A stretch of 64,000 nucleotides of DNA from Mactromeris polynyma (GCA_032209605.1 JASFXZ010000001.1:21470256-21534255); one strand, 5' to 3'; shown: positions 1 through 13,446, numbered from the stretch's first letter. A program made the numbers and translations. The notes: a model not told the origin generated them from the letters alone.

Positions 1-904
1 TTCAATTTTCATTTATAATTCGCTTTTCGTCTCAGATTATACCCTGCAAATATATTTATTTGTATCTCTATCGTTGCGAAAGATGGGAGCTTAAGATAGA
101 CGCGTATCTGAAATCTATAATCTATATCACGTGACATAGTGAGTGGGCATCGGCGCACGAGAAAATCTGCCCTTCGGCATGAGTGAGCTATTATCATATG
201 TCAGAAAGTGTGGTAAACATTTTACAATTTTCAGACCGCATTACCCAAGTTATCACTGATAATAATCTTATCGAATTTATTTAAAATACGTTTAGTACAC
301 GAACAAATCTGTGAATAATGCGTATACATACGAACGGCGAAAAGCACTAGATTCTCGTTTCAATTCTCGTGGCTTGCGAGATTTGTAAAAAATCAGGGCT
401 ACACTGTCCGCTTCTTACATTCATATAGTAAAAAGGCTTTCGTGAAAATTCGATATAGCTAAGAATCCCAGTACTGTGGTCAGTTGTTGTTTTTGTTCAT
501 AAATTGGAACGTAATTTGACGTAAAAGAAAAGTGAAGCCAATGAGATGTTAAACCACGAACTGGCCACACATCTGACCACTAGGTGAAGTCATATGAAGG
601 ACAAAGATGGTCAAATTTCTCAAACTTGTTTTCCAATTTTCCAATAGAACTTGTTGTTATTTGATTTCATTATTACATTAAACCCTCAGATGTTGGGTGT
701 AGTATTGTTGATCACATCAGTAGCAATAGAGTCCATTTCTTTGACGTCACATCTATAAGCACGATACAAAGAGAGGGCAAAGATGGTTTGTAACCGACTC
801 AAAAATTATCAAGCGTTTATTAATCTGAGTAAATTACAATGTAACGTTAGAGATATAATCAACCAACTTTCAATGTTATGAAACATTAACCAATTTTCTA
901 TATA

Positions 905-1140
905 CAGTAAAACCTCACATGAAGACCACCTCAATATTAAGACCACAATTTTCAAGTCCATTTCCATTGTTTTGCTCTTTATTCAACCTCAATATTTAGA
1001 CCACCTCAATATTAAGACCACAATTTTCAAGTCCATTTTCACTGTTTTGCTCTGCATTCAACCTCAATATTAAAACCACCTCAGTAATAAGACAAGTTTT
1101 CAAGAGTCTCGAAGGTGGTCTTATTATCGAGGTTTTATTG
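905..1140 (+). mobile_element. M1 miniature TIR element
   Basis: Starts CAGTAAAACCTC, ends in its near reverse complement, flanked by TA on both sides. The interior repeats the M1 words AAGACCACCTCAATATTAAG and TTTTGCTCT. Part of the interior is duplicated. The ends resemble those of pogo/Tigger DNA transposons, which also insert at TA; no transposase is encoded. Confidence 0.85.
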
Positions 1141-1142
1141 TA

Positions 1143-1300
1143 CAGACGAACCTCGTTCATTCGAAATTATCGGGGCCGAAACTTTATTTCGAATAATACA
1201 TATTTTGAGTAGCACATTTTAAATTCGACATGTATAAGAAGATACATCGGGACCTGATATTTATTTTTTCAGATGATACAGAGTATTTATATCGTATGAA
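1143..1300 (+). mobile_element. M2 miniature element, 3' truncated
   Basis: Begins CAGACGAACCTCGTTCATTC directly after the M1 element, sharing its TA. The interior matches M2 (GATACATCGGGACCTGATAT). The right end is missing. Confidence 0.7.
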
Positions 1301-3076
1301 TTAAAAAGTCCTGGAATAAATAATAATTAAAAAATGAAGAACTTGGAAATAGTTTTAGAAGTCTACTAGACAAAACATTCATATCAATATAAACAAACTA
1401 GATTTATATACAAGGAAAATATCAGAAAAAAAAATATTATTCTGCGCTTAAACTTGTCTTGAATAAACAAGAAAACACTGGAACACGTGTATAGAAACGG
1501 TCGTACTCAATACAAACACAATACTAAATCTTAGTACTTAAAGAAAAAAACAAATATCAAAAGATTCAACATGGCGCAAGTACATCTGTTAAAACTTCTG
1601 TGCTATAAATGGTACTCAATGGATTGTTCTATTGATTTTCTATCAAACCAGCGGCTTTGAACTTTTCATTTGATGATGGTACGGTCCGGATAAATTTACC
1701 GTTACTAAAATCAATGACTTATCAACTTAATTCAACAAATTCAAACACTTTATCAATGCCACGTATGACAACTTACAACCGCATGTATTTCTTTTTCCGT
1801 AGACACCTGTCGCACATATGTGAAACAAAAATGTAAACCATTCTTTGTCATTTAAATGCCTCTGGGAGAACATGTCGAAATCAAATATCTCCGGGCTATT
1901 TTCATGTCAGCTAAGTTAATTTTGCGTCAGTACCTTTTGAGAAAAATTGCAACTGGTATATATTCGTATTACAATCAATTTCATAAAACCTGTTGCGCGA
2001 TCATTTATATTCTTGTACTCCATATTAAGCCTTGTATTTAATTTGTTCAATACGATTATAGTTAAACCACGTGTTATAAGGACAGATGTCGCTTGTTTCA
2101 TAAGTTGAAAATCAATTTTATGCGGTACGAAAAGCAACATCTTTCATTATCCGAACAACTTTTCGTCCGAAAGCGATGGATACTTACTAACCGGAAATCG
2201 TAACCATACAGACGCTTGCTACGCGTAATGGCGAGTTACTTCCATGGAACCTAATTTGTTAATTGTAAACCACTGCGGGCGTTTTGAGAGCAGTTTGAAA
2301 GAAATACAAAAAGAACACATCCCATTTTCTGTAAGATAATAAAACACGAAAACATGAATAATTCAAATTCTAAATACCATCATGAGCTTAACAATTGTTA
2401 ACAAATGTGAATACTTTTGGGAAATGCTGTCAACATAGCATTTCGCGATCCTTTATTTTTCTTTTAACAGCAAATGGAATGTTACAATTGCTGTAATTCA
2501 ACTAATTAATTAACCGCTTTTCGTACCAGAACGTGTCAAAATTTCATCTTTATGACATATCCTTTTTTGAATTAGTGTTTTGAAAGTTTCTAAAAGTTTC
2601 TGTCGGTGCAGTGAATTTTACAGAAATATTGTTTCCTTATAACTTGTAGACAGAATACATTATATATATTGTAAATAACAAATGACTTTCATAAATTTCT
2701 CGACATGGATTTTAACAATTTCAAGTACAAAATAATGTAACTTCGGGCGCTATGTATCGAGTGATACGGAGAATCAAAGAGGGCTGACGTCGTATGAGCG
2801 CCAGTCATTCACCAAACGGTGGTTAAATAAGGGGGCATGCATGGAAGAGTTATTGAAATATTTTTGTAATGCACGTTCGTAATTGAAAATAGTGAAAGCT
2901 TGATTTTGGAAATGTACGACTAGACTTTAATGTATTTCTGAAAATGTACCATATCAAAGTTTCATCAATAACAATAACCACAATGATTAACAATAGTTGA
3001 TTTAGCAGATTCTTGTGAGAACATGTATCCAAAGTTTTAAGAATGAGTTGAAATAAAAAAATTATTTATCAACATA
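1301..3076. other. AT-rich spacer, nothing recognised
   Basis: Only short stop-bounded frames in both strands, no TIR pairs or tandem arrays. The same holds for 1-904. Confidence 0.6.
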
Positions 3077-3234
3077 CAGTCGGACCTCGTTTATTCGACA
3101 ACTTTCTGTCGGAATAGAAATATACATGGTGTCATCCGAAATAACTACCAGGTCTCGATGTATCTTCCTAAGCACGTCGAAATTAAATGGGCTATTCGAA
3201 ACCATGTATTATTCGAATTAACGAAGTCCGACTG
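3077..3234 (-). mobile_element. M2 miniature TIR element
   Basis: CAGTCGGACCTCGTTTATTC at the left, its imperfect reverse complement ending AAGTCCGACTG at the right, TA on both sides. Interior reads in the minus sense relative to the copy at 24815. Confidence 0.85.
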
Positions 3235-3445
3235 TAATTCTTTCAATATTACGGTTAATGAATCAAATGTCAATTCAGCACTTTTCTCCTTATGTGTTTT
3301 ACTAAAATTTGTTCGAAGAAATTAAAGAAACAAATAAATAAATACATAAAATATTATTAGAAAATACATATAATACTAACATAAAACAAGCAACTGTTTT
3401 TCCTTTTCGGTCCTGCAACTGATTAATACTCGTGAATACTATATA

Positions 3446-3619
3446 CAGTAAAACCTTACTTAAAGACCACCCCAATAATAAAACCATCTCCAAATTAAGA
3501 ACAAACTAAGTCCATTTTCACTGTTTTGCTCTGTATTCAATCTCAATTTTAAGACCACCTCTATAAGAAGACCAGTTTTCAAGGGTCCCAAAGGTGGTCT
3601 TATTATTGAGGTTTTACTG
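3446..3619 (+). mobile_element. M1 miniature TIR element
   Basis: CAGTAAAACCTT to GAGGTTTTACTG, TA flanks, 174 bp; close to the family consensus. Confidence 0.87.
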
Positions 3620-4584
3620 TATATATATTTGTTCTTGAAGTGCATGCGGAAACAAATTGAAACTTGCGATCTAGGGACGGAACTACGTAAAAAAAGTCCA
3701 AAATATTATCGTACCAAAAAATTTACATGAAAATAAACACATTATATACTTATTTACGCCAGAACTCAGAACATATTTAAAGTATTTCAGGTCAGAGAAA
3801 AGTAAGTGTTGTCATGTTGAAAGGTCAAATGTTACCATTATTTTCTCAAATTTATACTAGCCTACAGGTTAAGCATGACTCTATACTCTTGTTTTAATCT
3901 CATTTTATGACTTATCTAATGTGTCATTTTTCGCTTAAAACAGTTATTTGAAAAATGAAAACAGTCATTATCTGTGAAAATTACCATAGACCATATGGAT
4001 TTTAAGTAATTTTGCCTCGAGTTTCCTGCGGCTGAACTTAACATTCTGACGTTTTTCACTAAACTGTTTAAGTGTGGGTATTATCACTATATTTTTTCAT
4101 ATTTGAAATATATACACAGTAAAAATATATGTACATGTGCCCAGGAATTTGTAGTCTGTTGAACACAAATAATTTGCTTGATGTATTTACTTTTCGTCTG
4201 TCAGCCATTGAGTGAATGTTTGTACCAACATAATTATTTATAAATACGTGTACATGAAATCATATTTCAATCACTTGGATTTGGTCTTTATATCTTATTA
4301 GAGATTTCGCTTCACGGGCCATAGTTTCATATTTTTCCGGTGAATTATGCTGAAATAAAACATAGATAGATTCCAGACGATTCACCACTTGCAACTACAT
4401 TACCACGTGTCTGTATACTAATTAACAATATACTCAGTTGCAGTGTCCAGGAAGGAATTAACACCAACTGTAACCTTTTCCGCATTCTCCTTCATATTTT
4501 ATACAGATATTACAATTTTACTGTATGATTCCTATAAAACAAATCGAAAAGTTATATATAGCGCTGACGGTAGTTTGTGCAGTA

Positions 4585-4726
4585 CAGTAAAACCTCACTT
4601 AAATACCAACTCGAAATAAAGAACACAATTTTCACTATTTTGCTCTTTATTCAACCTCAATATTAAGACCGACTCAATAAGATGACCACGGGTCCCAAGG
4701 GTGGTCGTATTATTGAGGTTTTACTG
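4585..4726 (+). mobile_element. M1 miniature TIR element, shortened
   Basis: CAGTAAAACCTCAC to TGAGGTTTTACTG, TA flanks, 142 bp; part of the left interior is deleted. Confidence 0.85.
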
Positions 4727-4829
4727 TATATAATTATCTCACACCTATCTGTGACTACGTACGATTACTGTAGTAAAAGTATGTTGCAAATATATATTTA
4801 AAATATCATTATAAATACTGTTATTATCA

Positions 4830-4920
4830 GCATCACATTATCGATATTTTCATCATCAGCAACACCTACACAAGCTTAACATAGCAGCTTCATCATCATC
4901 AGCGTCGTCATCATCTATGT

Positions 4921-4953
<33 letters not shown>

Positions 4954-5190
4954 TATTATTATCACCGTAATCTGCATCAACAACAGTATCATCATCATCA
5001 CCATAATCATCATTATCAGTATGAGAATCATCAACATCACCACCGTCATCATCATCGTCATCTTCGTTGTTGTTATCTTCATCATCATCATGGCACCGAC
5101 ATCATCATCATCATAAACCACATCGACATCACCATCGTCATCATCAGCGTCATCTTCGTTGTCGTTATCTTCATCATCACCCTCGTCATA
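4830..5190. repeat. Imperfect CAT/ATC trinucleotide array
   Basis: Dominated by CATCATCAT with interruptions (GTCATCTTCGTTGTTGTTAT twice, 5059 and 5149). The longest pure run is about 30 bases at 4918-4948. The open frames across it are trivial consequences of the triplet period. Confidence 0.9.
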
Positions 5191-7183
5191 ACAAACGACT
5201 GCGTTATCTATTTCTTGTCTGAAGAACTATCGTCATAACTGTTATAACGACAAGAGCGCAATATTTTCTCTTTATCTTTAAGTGTTCTCGGGAAAGTGTT
5301 ATGTGTGATGCAAGGGGCGTAACTCAATTTTATCGAAGTTAGACGATAAAATCAATAAAAACAAATCAGTTATAAAACAATCGAAATGTTTATATATCAT
5401 TCGTTTACACAAAATCAATAAACTAAGAAGGATTAGTTTTATCGAGTGTTTACAATAATGTTTTATGAACGCACAGATGGTGACGAATAAGAGAAAATAT
5501 AAAAAAATGTTTAAAACCGAAATGCAGAACTGAGCACGAATCATGATATGTGCATCGAAGTAGGTACTTAATTAAATAGTCTTTATTAAACTTCAAAAAC
5601 CAATGAAGTAAGTGTGTGTGTGTTAGATTCTATTATTTGAACATTGAAAATAATCTTGCCCTTCGACCGCAAATCAGACAAAAATCTTCAGAGATATATC
5701 ACCTTACTCTTATACCAATTTTCTGGAATCCAGCTTTTTCTTTAGCTTCAATTCAATATTACACTTTTGATTGTTGGCGGCGGTGAATATCAAGCAATAT
5801 ACACTGACAAATATTAAATAAACTGTTATATGTAAGAACTAAGTGCAAGAATGACGGAAACACCGTATTTTGTGATGAAATAAAACAAACGCCCCGTGTA
5901 CGATAATAAAAAGTATTGGTGATAAAATGCCTTTTCTCGATATATCAAACGTCCAGACGCATTCCTTTTACAGTGTTTGAAATTTATTTCTGAAAAATTC
6001 TAGGTAACGGTTCTTGTGTTTCTTGGGACAGAACAAGACTGATGTTTTTATTAAATTTACGATGGAAGCGACAAAAATGACAGTAAAAACTACAAACAGT
6101 CGAGTAAACCGATAGTAGATTTCAATAAAATGTCCAAAAGTCAGATGTAATCGCGTAAGAATAAACACTGCAATTTCAAGGCTTGATCTGGAAAGGGCAT
6201 TAAAAATATATCAACTTCACCGGGAAATATACTTTTAAGTATACATTTTGGACTGTTTCACATCACCCAACGTTGATGATTGCAAGATATGATCCACTTT
6301 ATGGATATTTCTTCACGAACGCACGTCAAATACTGTAAGATATGTTCAGTCACAAATTACTTATTCCAATTTAATGTTTTCGTTATCTGAGCGTCTTCTT
6401 GGGATCCAGAAACCGAGAATAAATAAAACTGTAGATAAAATTGAATCTACACTTTGATTACCATATTTGGACAAAATGCCGTTTTATCTATTCTTAGGCC
6501 AGGGAGCATTATTTTGGATCAATATTTTGAAAACGGAATTCATCTCAAACTGGACGCTATTTTGAGACGAAATATAGTTCCAAGCACGCGAGATGGTATT
6601 TAATCATCCGGGCGCCTAGCTGACCAGTAGAGGAAATATTCTTGAAGAAAAACCAATATTACTTAAATTTATGAACATAAGCAATATAGCCTGTCCGAAA
6701 AACCACAGTACCAATTTCATATCATTCTTAGAAATTATGAGAAAAACAGCCGACGTTATATATACATAGTGGCTACAGACTACGTCAGTCGCTGTAGCAT
6801 GAACTATTAGAATATGTATGAAATTTGCAGTGGATAAAAACAATAATAGCCTAACCCATAGCTGAAATATGTACGACAAACCTGTATTGATTATACAAAT
6901 TAGAACTCCTAGGTTTCAGAATAAATATTGAAAATATGAATAATATGAATATTTTGCGTAAAATCTCCCGAAAGCAAATGCAATTTGTATAAATTTTACC
7001 GTGAAATGCATTACATATAAAGTCAGGAACATGGCGCTTTATATGTGAGGCGATTAGGTATAGTCCTTGCTTGTTACATTAATTGTCGCCCAAACATGAC
7101 ACTGGACTCCGTCAGCATCTCGCGAAATGTTATGTTAACAAAATTAATACACGTTTTCATTTGGTCATGTTCATACAATTTAA
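5191..7183. other. AT-rich spacer, nothing recognised
   Basis: Frames up to 87 codons on the minus strand (for example 6616-6879) are hydrophobic AT-driven runs without domain features or splice context. Confidence 0.6.
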
Positions 7184-7440
7184 GCCCGCCCGGCTAGCAC
7201 AGTTGGTAGAGCAGTAGTCTGTTACACGGTTCGATTCCAGGCTTGGGCAGGTTCTGTTCTTCCGTGACATTGTCTTCAATCATGTATTCCACGTGTGGGG
7301 AAGTTGTTAGATGCTTGCGGAAGAGCAAGTTAGTACTGGTGGATAACTACTGGAAAACTGGTTAGGTGTTTTGACCGATGTGTATATGACTGAGAAAATG
7401 CAGATAAACGGCGTTGACTCGATGAAAACAAAACGGACAA
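7184..7440 (+). mobile_element. tRNA-derived SINE, type A
   Basis: Head GCCCGCCCGGCTAGCACAGT TGGTAGAGC (A box) and GGTTCGATTCC (B box); body with GCTTGCGGAAGAGCAAGTTA; tail near CGGCGTTGACTCGATG and an A-rich end. The anticodon arm is shortened. Same family as 35936. Confidence 0.75.
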
Positions 7441-7827
7441 ATCATGTCGTACATGTATATTTGGAAGATCACTATTAAAGGTGATTGTTCAAATGATTGA
7501 TTGATAATGAATCGAGATATAATCAATCGTTTTAAACTAATATTTATTAAAAAAATCTACGATTATTAAAAAAGCTTAGATGTCAGTGTAGATGTTAATT
7601 CATCTAATTGATTTTACATAATTGTAGCTGGAAATCTGAGAGAGAAAGACGAATGTGGTGTCTAACATTACTGTGTGATATTGATTGAATCTGATCTGTT
7701 CAACAGTAGAGTCACTCAAAATTTGAATCGGAAGGGTGTCCGCTTTACTAAGGTTTTAAGAATTCTTTCATTCGAAAGAACACAAGTGCGTTCTCGATTA
7801 AAAACAATGGTTTCTGTTGATGTGTAA

Positions 7828-8150
7828 TAATAATAATAAATTCTTTATTTCAGAAGGTAATGTATTAAGGTAAACAATAAAATGTACGTCTTATTTCCAA
7901 GATGGCCTTCTATTAACAAGATAAACATGCACAAACAAACAAGAATTCACGCACACATGTACGTTTAAGGCGGGAAAGACTGAAACACACTCACGGAAGA
8001 TAAGTGGCTTCCCCATACAGATACCCAAGGTAAGAAATAATATCAAGAATGGAAGACAGGTATTGAATAACACTACACAGAAAGGGATGAGGAACCGAAA
8101 ATACAAAATATGGGAGGCTTATTAAGACAGGAAAATACTAACAAAACAAT
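7828..8150 (-). mobile_element. Possible 3' end of a non-LTR retrotransposon
   Basis: (TAA)n, from AATAATAATAATAAATTCTT, then TTATTTCAGAAGGTAATGT. In reverse this is a 3' UTR ending in AATAAAG and a TTA microsatellite, typical of some LINE tails. No reverse-transcriptase reading frame is visible. Confidence 0.35.
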
Positions 8151-9395
8151 CATAGAGTATGTCAAACACGTTTCATTACGACGTAATTATGATTAGTGTA
8201 GAATTATCATGAATTGTTCTGTCCAGTTATGAAGTTTTTGTCGATGTCATTCATTGAAGGTAAGTAAATAACTTATTTCTAGGCAGTTTCGACGATTAAC
8301 GACAAATGAGTATATATCATTGATATGAAAACAACACACACGATGAACATTTCAAAATTGAACGGAGATTTGAAGATGACAGATCTTTGGGACAGATTCC
8401 AGTGTTAATTGTATGTTTCAGTAATGCTTTTACCAGGGCCTTTTAGTATTGGCTTTCTATCCTTGAACAAAGGGACGTAATAACTGAAAAACAGGAGTAG
8501 TTTAACAACTCGCTTGTTTTAATGTATGTGTACGAGAGAATTTGTTCAGACAAGGCAGCCAATGGTTAGATGATAGTGTGCAGTGAATGAAAGCAAGATG
8601 CTCTGCATTCAATGCAGCGATGTTATTTCACTGGCTAAGCGAAAATCAATAGAAAATGTTGCATTTTAAAAGCGCAAAATAAACAAATCCGAAGCGACTT
8701 CTGAAATCGCTTACGGAACGCATTATGGGCTGAACGCACCTCACGAAGTATGTTTTATTACGATTTGAAATTATTTCAAGCGAATAAACACTCGCATTGG
8801 TCCAATAACATACAAACGTGGAATACTTCTGGCAATAACTGAAGAATAAGCGATCATGGAAAAAAAATACATCAACCAATAAAAACGTAAACCATTCATT
8901 TCCGTGTTAATTTAGTATAGATGTAAGACTTCATTTAAAGCCTACGCAAAAATGATATTTATTTAAATTTACACAAATTATGAAACTCTTATATCTTCAA
9001 AAGTTACCTCATATTATATAGCAAAGCTTAAATCTTTAATAAACGTTCTCTTTCCAATTGTGTAAATCCATATCAAATTACTTAACTTCTATATTGGAAA
9101 GGAACAGAGAACGTGTTTCCAAGTCATGATGTACTCCTGTATAATCACAAGCAATTTGTACTTTATGCCGTCACACATAAAAGAAATCATGGTGATCCTA
9201 TCATTTCTGTGAACGCGAGTAAACGCTATATGTGTGTACTTCGTACATTAAAGATGTTATTAACTGTAATGTCAGGCATTGTACCTGTACATGTAATAAA
9301 GAACAAACTTCTCCAAGCACTGACCTGTTCGAATTATACTCATACAATGTAGTAATACATTATCACAATTGGCTTTTCATCATTTACATATTTAT
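8151..9395. other. Spacer, nothing recognised
   Basis: No repeat partner in the window and no credible exon. 9506-10175 is also empty. Confidence 0.55.
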
Positions 9396-9505
9396 CGAAA
9401 GAACGAAAGAACGAAAGAACGAAAGAACGAAAGAACGAAAGAACGAAAGAACGAAAGAACGAAAGAACGAAATAACGAAAGAACGAAAGAACGAAAGAAT
9501 GAAAG
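9396..9505 (+). repeat. 8-bp tandem array, unit GAAAGAAC
   Basis: About 13 copies of GAAAGAAC with one GAAATAAC and a degraded right end. Purine-rich on the + strand. The open frame through it is a repeat artefact. Confidence 0.93.
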
Positions 9506-10175
9506 TAAAGATTAGAATATGGTTCGTAACGGAAATGTTATATAGAACAATACGTTGTGGCTACAACAGCGTTATTACATGGAAAAGTTTTTTATTTGAA
9601 TCTTACTTGTTTGTCAAATATATTGTTGGTTAAATCATATATAACCGATTAAGAAAGAATTGCTGGCTCTAAAACCAGGTAGAATGAGTAAAATTTCGGA
9701 CAATATTTTACGCCGTATAATAATCGTAGACGTGATCAGACAAATGTTTACCCTCTCGTAAGTATGTAATTACCATATCATTTGTTATAAAGACATTTAA
9801 TGGACTATGTAATCAATCGCAGAACATTAATGATCTTGAAATGTTCTGTAAGAATCCAAAAATGTAAAGGCCGAAAAACTGCATAACCTACAACGCCTTA
9901 TTGGGTAATGAATTTGGTAACATTTTCGAAATCGTTAAACAATAACTATGAACTCATTAGGAAGAAGGGATACAAGGACAAAAATGTACATGTAACGGAA
10001 GACCACATACAGCAACAATAGCGATATGATCAGCGTTTACAGGCCCAGAAAAACGGACATAAGACCAATATCAGACGGACATTAGATCGTCTGCTGACAA
10101 TAACAAACGAATGAAAGAGCTAGTCTGAACAATAGCTATTAAAAAATACATGCACAGGCATCTAAACACGGACAG

Positions 10176-12015
10176 TGAATGAAATACAGACAATATCCCG
10201 GACGAGCGGAAACGAATACAATACAGACAAACCTGTGGTCAATCGGCAGACAACAAAATACAGACATATATCTAACATGTTATCAAATACAGACGATAGC
10301 AAAGGAATAGTGGACCAAATATAGACACTATCATACGATCTGAGAACTAAATATTCAAAATTGTCTGACGAACAGGGAACCAAATACAGACGATAGCAGA
10401 CAATCAGGGTACCAAATTAGACGACATCAAATGAACAGGCAACCAATTACAGACGATAGCAGACAATCAGGGTACCAAATTAGACGACATCAAATGAACA
10501 GGCAACCAAATACAGACGATAGCAGACAATCAGGGTACCAAATTAGACGACATCAACTGAACAGGGAACCAAATACAGACGATAGCAGACAATCAGGTTA
10601 CCAAATTAGACGACATCAACTGAACAGGGAACCAAATACAGACCATAGCAGACAATCAGGGTACCAAATTAGACGACATCAAATGAACAGGCAACCAATT
10701 ACAGACGATAGCAGACAATCAGGGTACCAAATTAGACGACATCAACTGAACAGGCAACCAAATACAGACGATAGCAGACAATCAGGGTACCAAATTAGAC
10801 GACATCAAATGAACAGGGAACCAAATACAGACGATAGCAGACAATCAGGGTACCAAATTAGACGACATCAAATGAACAGGGAACCAAATACAGACCATAG
10901 CGGACAAACAGAGGACCAAAAACAGGCTATATCAAATGGACAGGGAACAAAATACAAGACAATACCAAAATGAACAGGAAGCCAAATACAGACAATAGCG
11001 GAGACGCAGGGAACCAGATACAGAAACATGTTATACCAAATGGTCGGGGAACCAAATACAAACAATAGCGGACAAACAGAGAACCAAATACAGGCTATAT
11101 CAAATAGACAGGGAACCAAATACAGGCTATATCAAATAGACAGGGAACCAAATACAGACGATATTGGACAAGCAGGGAACCCAATACAGACAATAGCGGA
11201 CAAGTAGGGAACCAAATACAGGCTATATCCAATAGACAGGGCACCAAATACAGGCTATATCAAATAGACAGGGAACCAAATACAAACAATAGTGGACTCA
11301 CAGGGAACCAGATACATATAAAACCAAAATGAACAGGGAACCAAATACAAACAATAGCGGACACACAGGGAACCAGATACAGATAATACCAACATGAACA
11401 GGGAACCAAAAAAAAAACAATAGCGGACACACAGGGAACCAGAAACAGACAATACCAAATGGACGGGGAACCAAATACAGACGATATAAGACAAGCAGGG
11501 AACCAAATACAGATACTTTTGGACAAGCAGGGAACCAAATACAGAAAATACTAAATGGACCGGGAACCAAATACAGGCAATAGCGGACAAGCAGGGAACC
11601 AAATACAGGCTATATCAAATAGACAGGTCACCAAATACAGGCTATATCAAATAGACAGGCAACCAAATACAGGCTATATCAAATAGACAGGGAACCAAAT
11701 ACAAACAATAGCGGACACACAGGGAACCAGGAACAGATACTACCAAATAGTCGGGGAACCAAATACAGACGATATTGGACAGGGAACCAAATACAGACAA
11801 TTTCGGACAAGCAGGGAACCAAATACAGAAAATACTAAATGGACCGGGAACCAAATACAGACAATAGCGGACAAGCAGGGAACCAAATACATACAATATC
11901 GGACAAACAGGGAACCATACATTAAATGGACAGGGAACCAAATACAGACGATAGCAAATCACTTGGAACTAAATAGAACAACATCGAATGGACAGGGAAC
12001 CAAACACAGACAATT
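10176..12015. repeat. 31/32-bp minisatellite with a 63-bp higher-order block
   Basis: The whole 1.8 kb is built on a 31-32 bp unit around GGGAACCAAATACAGACAAT AGCGGACA. From about 10371 to 10874 the unit is a fixed dimer of 63 bp, about eight copies: one half GGAACCAAATACAGACGATA, the other GGGTACCAAATTAGACGACA. To the right of 10900 monomers vary (CAATAGCGGACA, GCTATATCAAATAGACA). As 63 is a multiple of three, a 180-codon frame stays open by period; I do not regard it as a gene. Confidence 0.93.
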
Positions 12016-12122
12016 ACAATAGCAGGAAAGACATAAATAAGCCATATACAAAGCACAGGATACGTAGACAGTATTAATAGCAAGAGATTGTTTTTTCATC
12101 AGCCATAAACGTATCGTAATTA

Positions 12123-12351
12123 CAGTAAAACCTCACATAAAGAGCACCTCGATAATAAGACCACCTCGATAATAAGACCACCTCGATAATAAGACCACCT
12201 CGATAATAAGACCACCTCGAATTTAAGAAAACAATGTTCAAGTCCATTTTCACTGTTTTGCTCTTTATTCAACCTCAATATTAGGACCATCTCAATAAGA
12301 ATACCAGTTTTCAAGGGGCCCAAGGGTGGTCTAATTATTGAGGTTTTACTG
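12123..12351 (+). mobile_element. M1 element with internal 17-bp tandem expansion
   Basis: CAGTAAAACCTCAC to GAGGTTTTACTG, TA flanks. From 12147 the 17-bp unit CCTCGATAATAAGACCA repeats four times exactly (12147, 12164, 12181, 12198), with a partial fifth at 12215. Other copies have one or two such units. Confidence 0.88.
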
Positions 12352-13177
12352 TAAACAGTAACGCATCATTTTGAAACAAGCCTTTTCGATTATATTCCGG
12401 TAATGTGCTTTCTTAATTTCGGTCACGTTGTATCAGCGAGAAAAGAAATCACTTTCAAATTTACGACCATAATTTCACATTTATTTTAAAATATAATCGC
12501 TCTGTATTCTCCTCAACGTCCCCGATTGCTCGTAGATGTGGAATGCTCCCCTAAGCTTATCAAATATGGCATTAAAATTTTATCAAAATATGATGAGGAA
12601 AATCAAATTATTGATTAAAACTGGCTGAGAAACGTGATTAAGAGGGTAACATCTCGTGAAATCTCGCCTTTAAATGTCAGAACGGGATTGTAGATCGTCA
12701 TACGATTAATTTGAAAATTAGGAAGAAAGCTGTCAAAACAGCAATAAATGTCTGCCATTTAAGGATAAAAGAAGATTAAAAAGAATTTTTCCTCAACTTT
12801 CTATGAATAACAAGGAAGGCAGTGTCCTCGGTAACATCAGTTGTTGGATTTATTCAAGGATGTGCGCGGTTATGTTGTAAAAGTATGATGTATGGCCAAG
12901 ATATTGACCCATTCTAATGAAATCTACTCTCTTAACAAGACAGTGTAGATATATATGTAAAATCGAATGGTTTATGGCTTAATATACTCACCGAGAAAAG
13001 TGTTGCGTCTGTAGATTTATACAAAGCAACATTTATAGATTAGTTGTCGTCTTGTGACAATTGTGACATATTCCACTAACCAGTCACCTCTATTCAACGA
13101 CCAGTGTTGCAATAAGGTCACATGTAACGAATGTTTTCTGTGACGGATTGTTCCCTAGTGTTTTAATGTTTCCTATA
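12352..13177. other. Spacer between M1 copies, nothing recognised
   Basis: Unique AT-rich sequence. No coding or structural signal seen. Confidence 0.55.
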
Positions 13178-13446
13178 TAGTAAAACCTTACTAAAGACCA
13201 CCTCAATAATAAGACCACCTCAAAATTAAGAAACCAATTTTTACGCCCATTGACACTGTTTAACTCTTGATTCAAGCTCAATATTAAGACTACCTCAATA
13301 ATAAGACCACCTCAAAATTAAGAACACAATTTTCAAGTCCATTTGCATTGCTATACTTTTTATTGAACCTCTTTATTTAGACTAAAACAATAAGAAGACC
13401 AGTTTTCAAGGGGCCCAAGGATGGTATTATCATTGAGGTTTTACAG
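13178..13446 (+). mobile_element. M1 element, internally duplicated
   Basis: Left end TAGTAAAACCTT (first base changed), right end GAGGTTTTACAG, TA flank at the right. The left-arm block, with CCTCAATAATAAGACCACCT, occurs twice (about 13198 and 13289), so it is a duplicated or nested copy. Confidence 0.8.

Noticed and set aside
4838..5180. CRISPR-like or coding triplet region
   Set aside because: Simple CAT microsatellite with interruptions; no spacer structure, and the organism is eukaryotic.
10431..10973. 180-codon open frame
   Set aside because: It is an exact 21-residue repeat made by the 63-bp minisatellite, whose period is a multiple of three; no start context or partner exon.
11255..11962. 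Several overlapping minus-strand frames of 60-115 codons
   Set aside because: Repeat translations of the 32-bp minisatellite in shifting frames.
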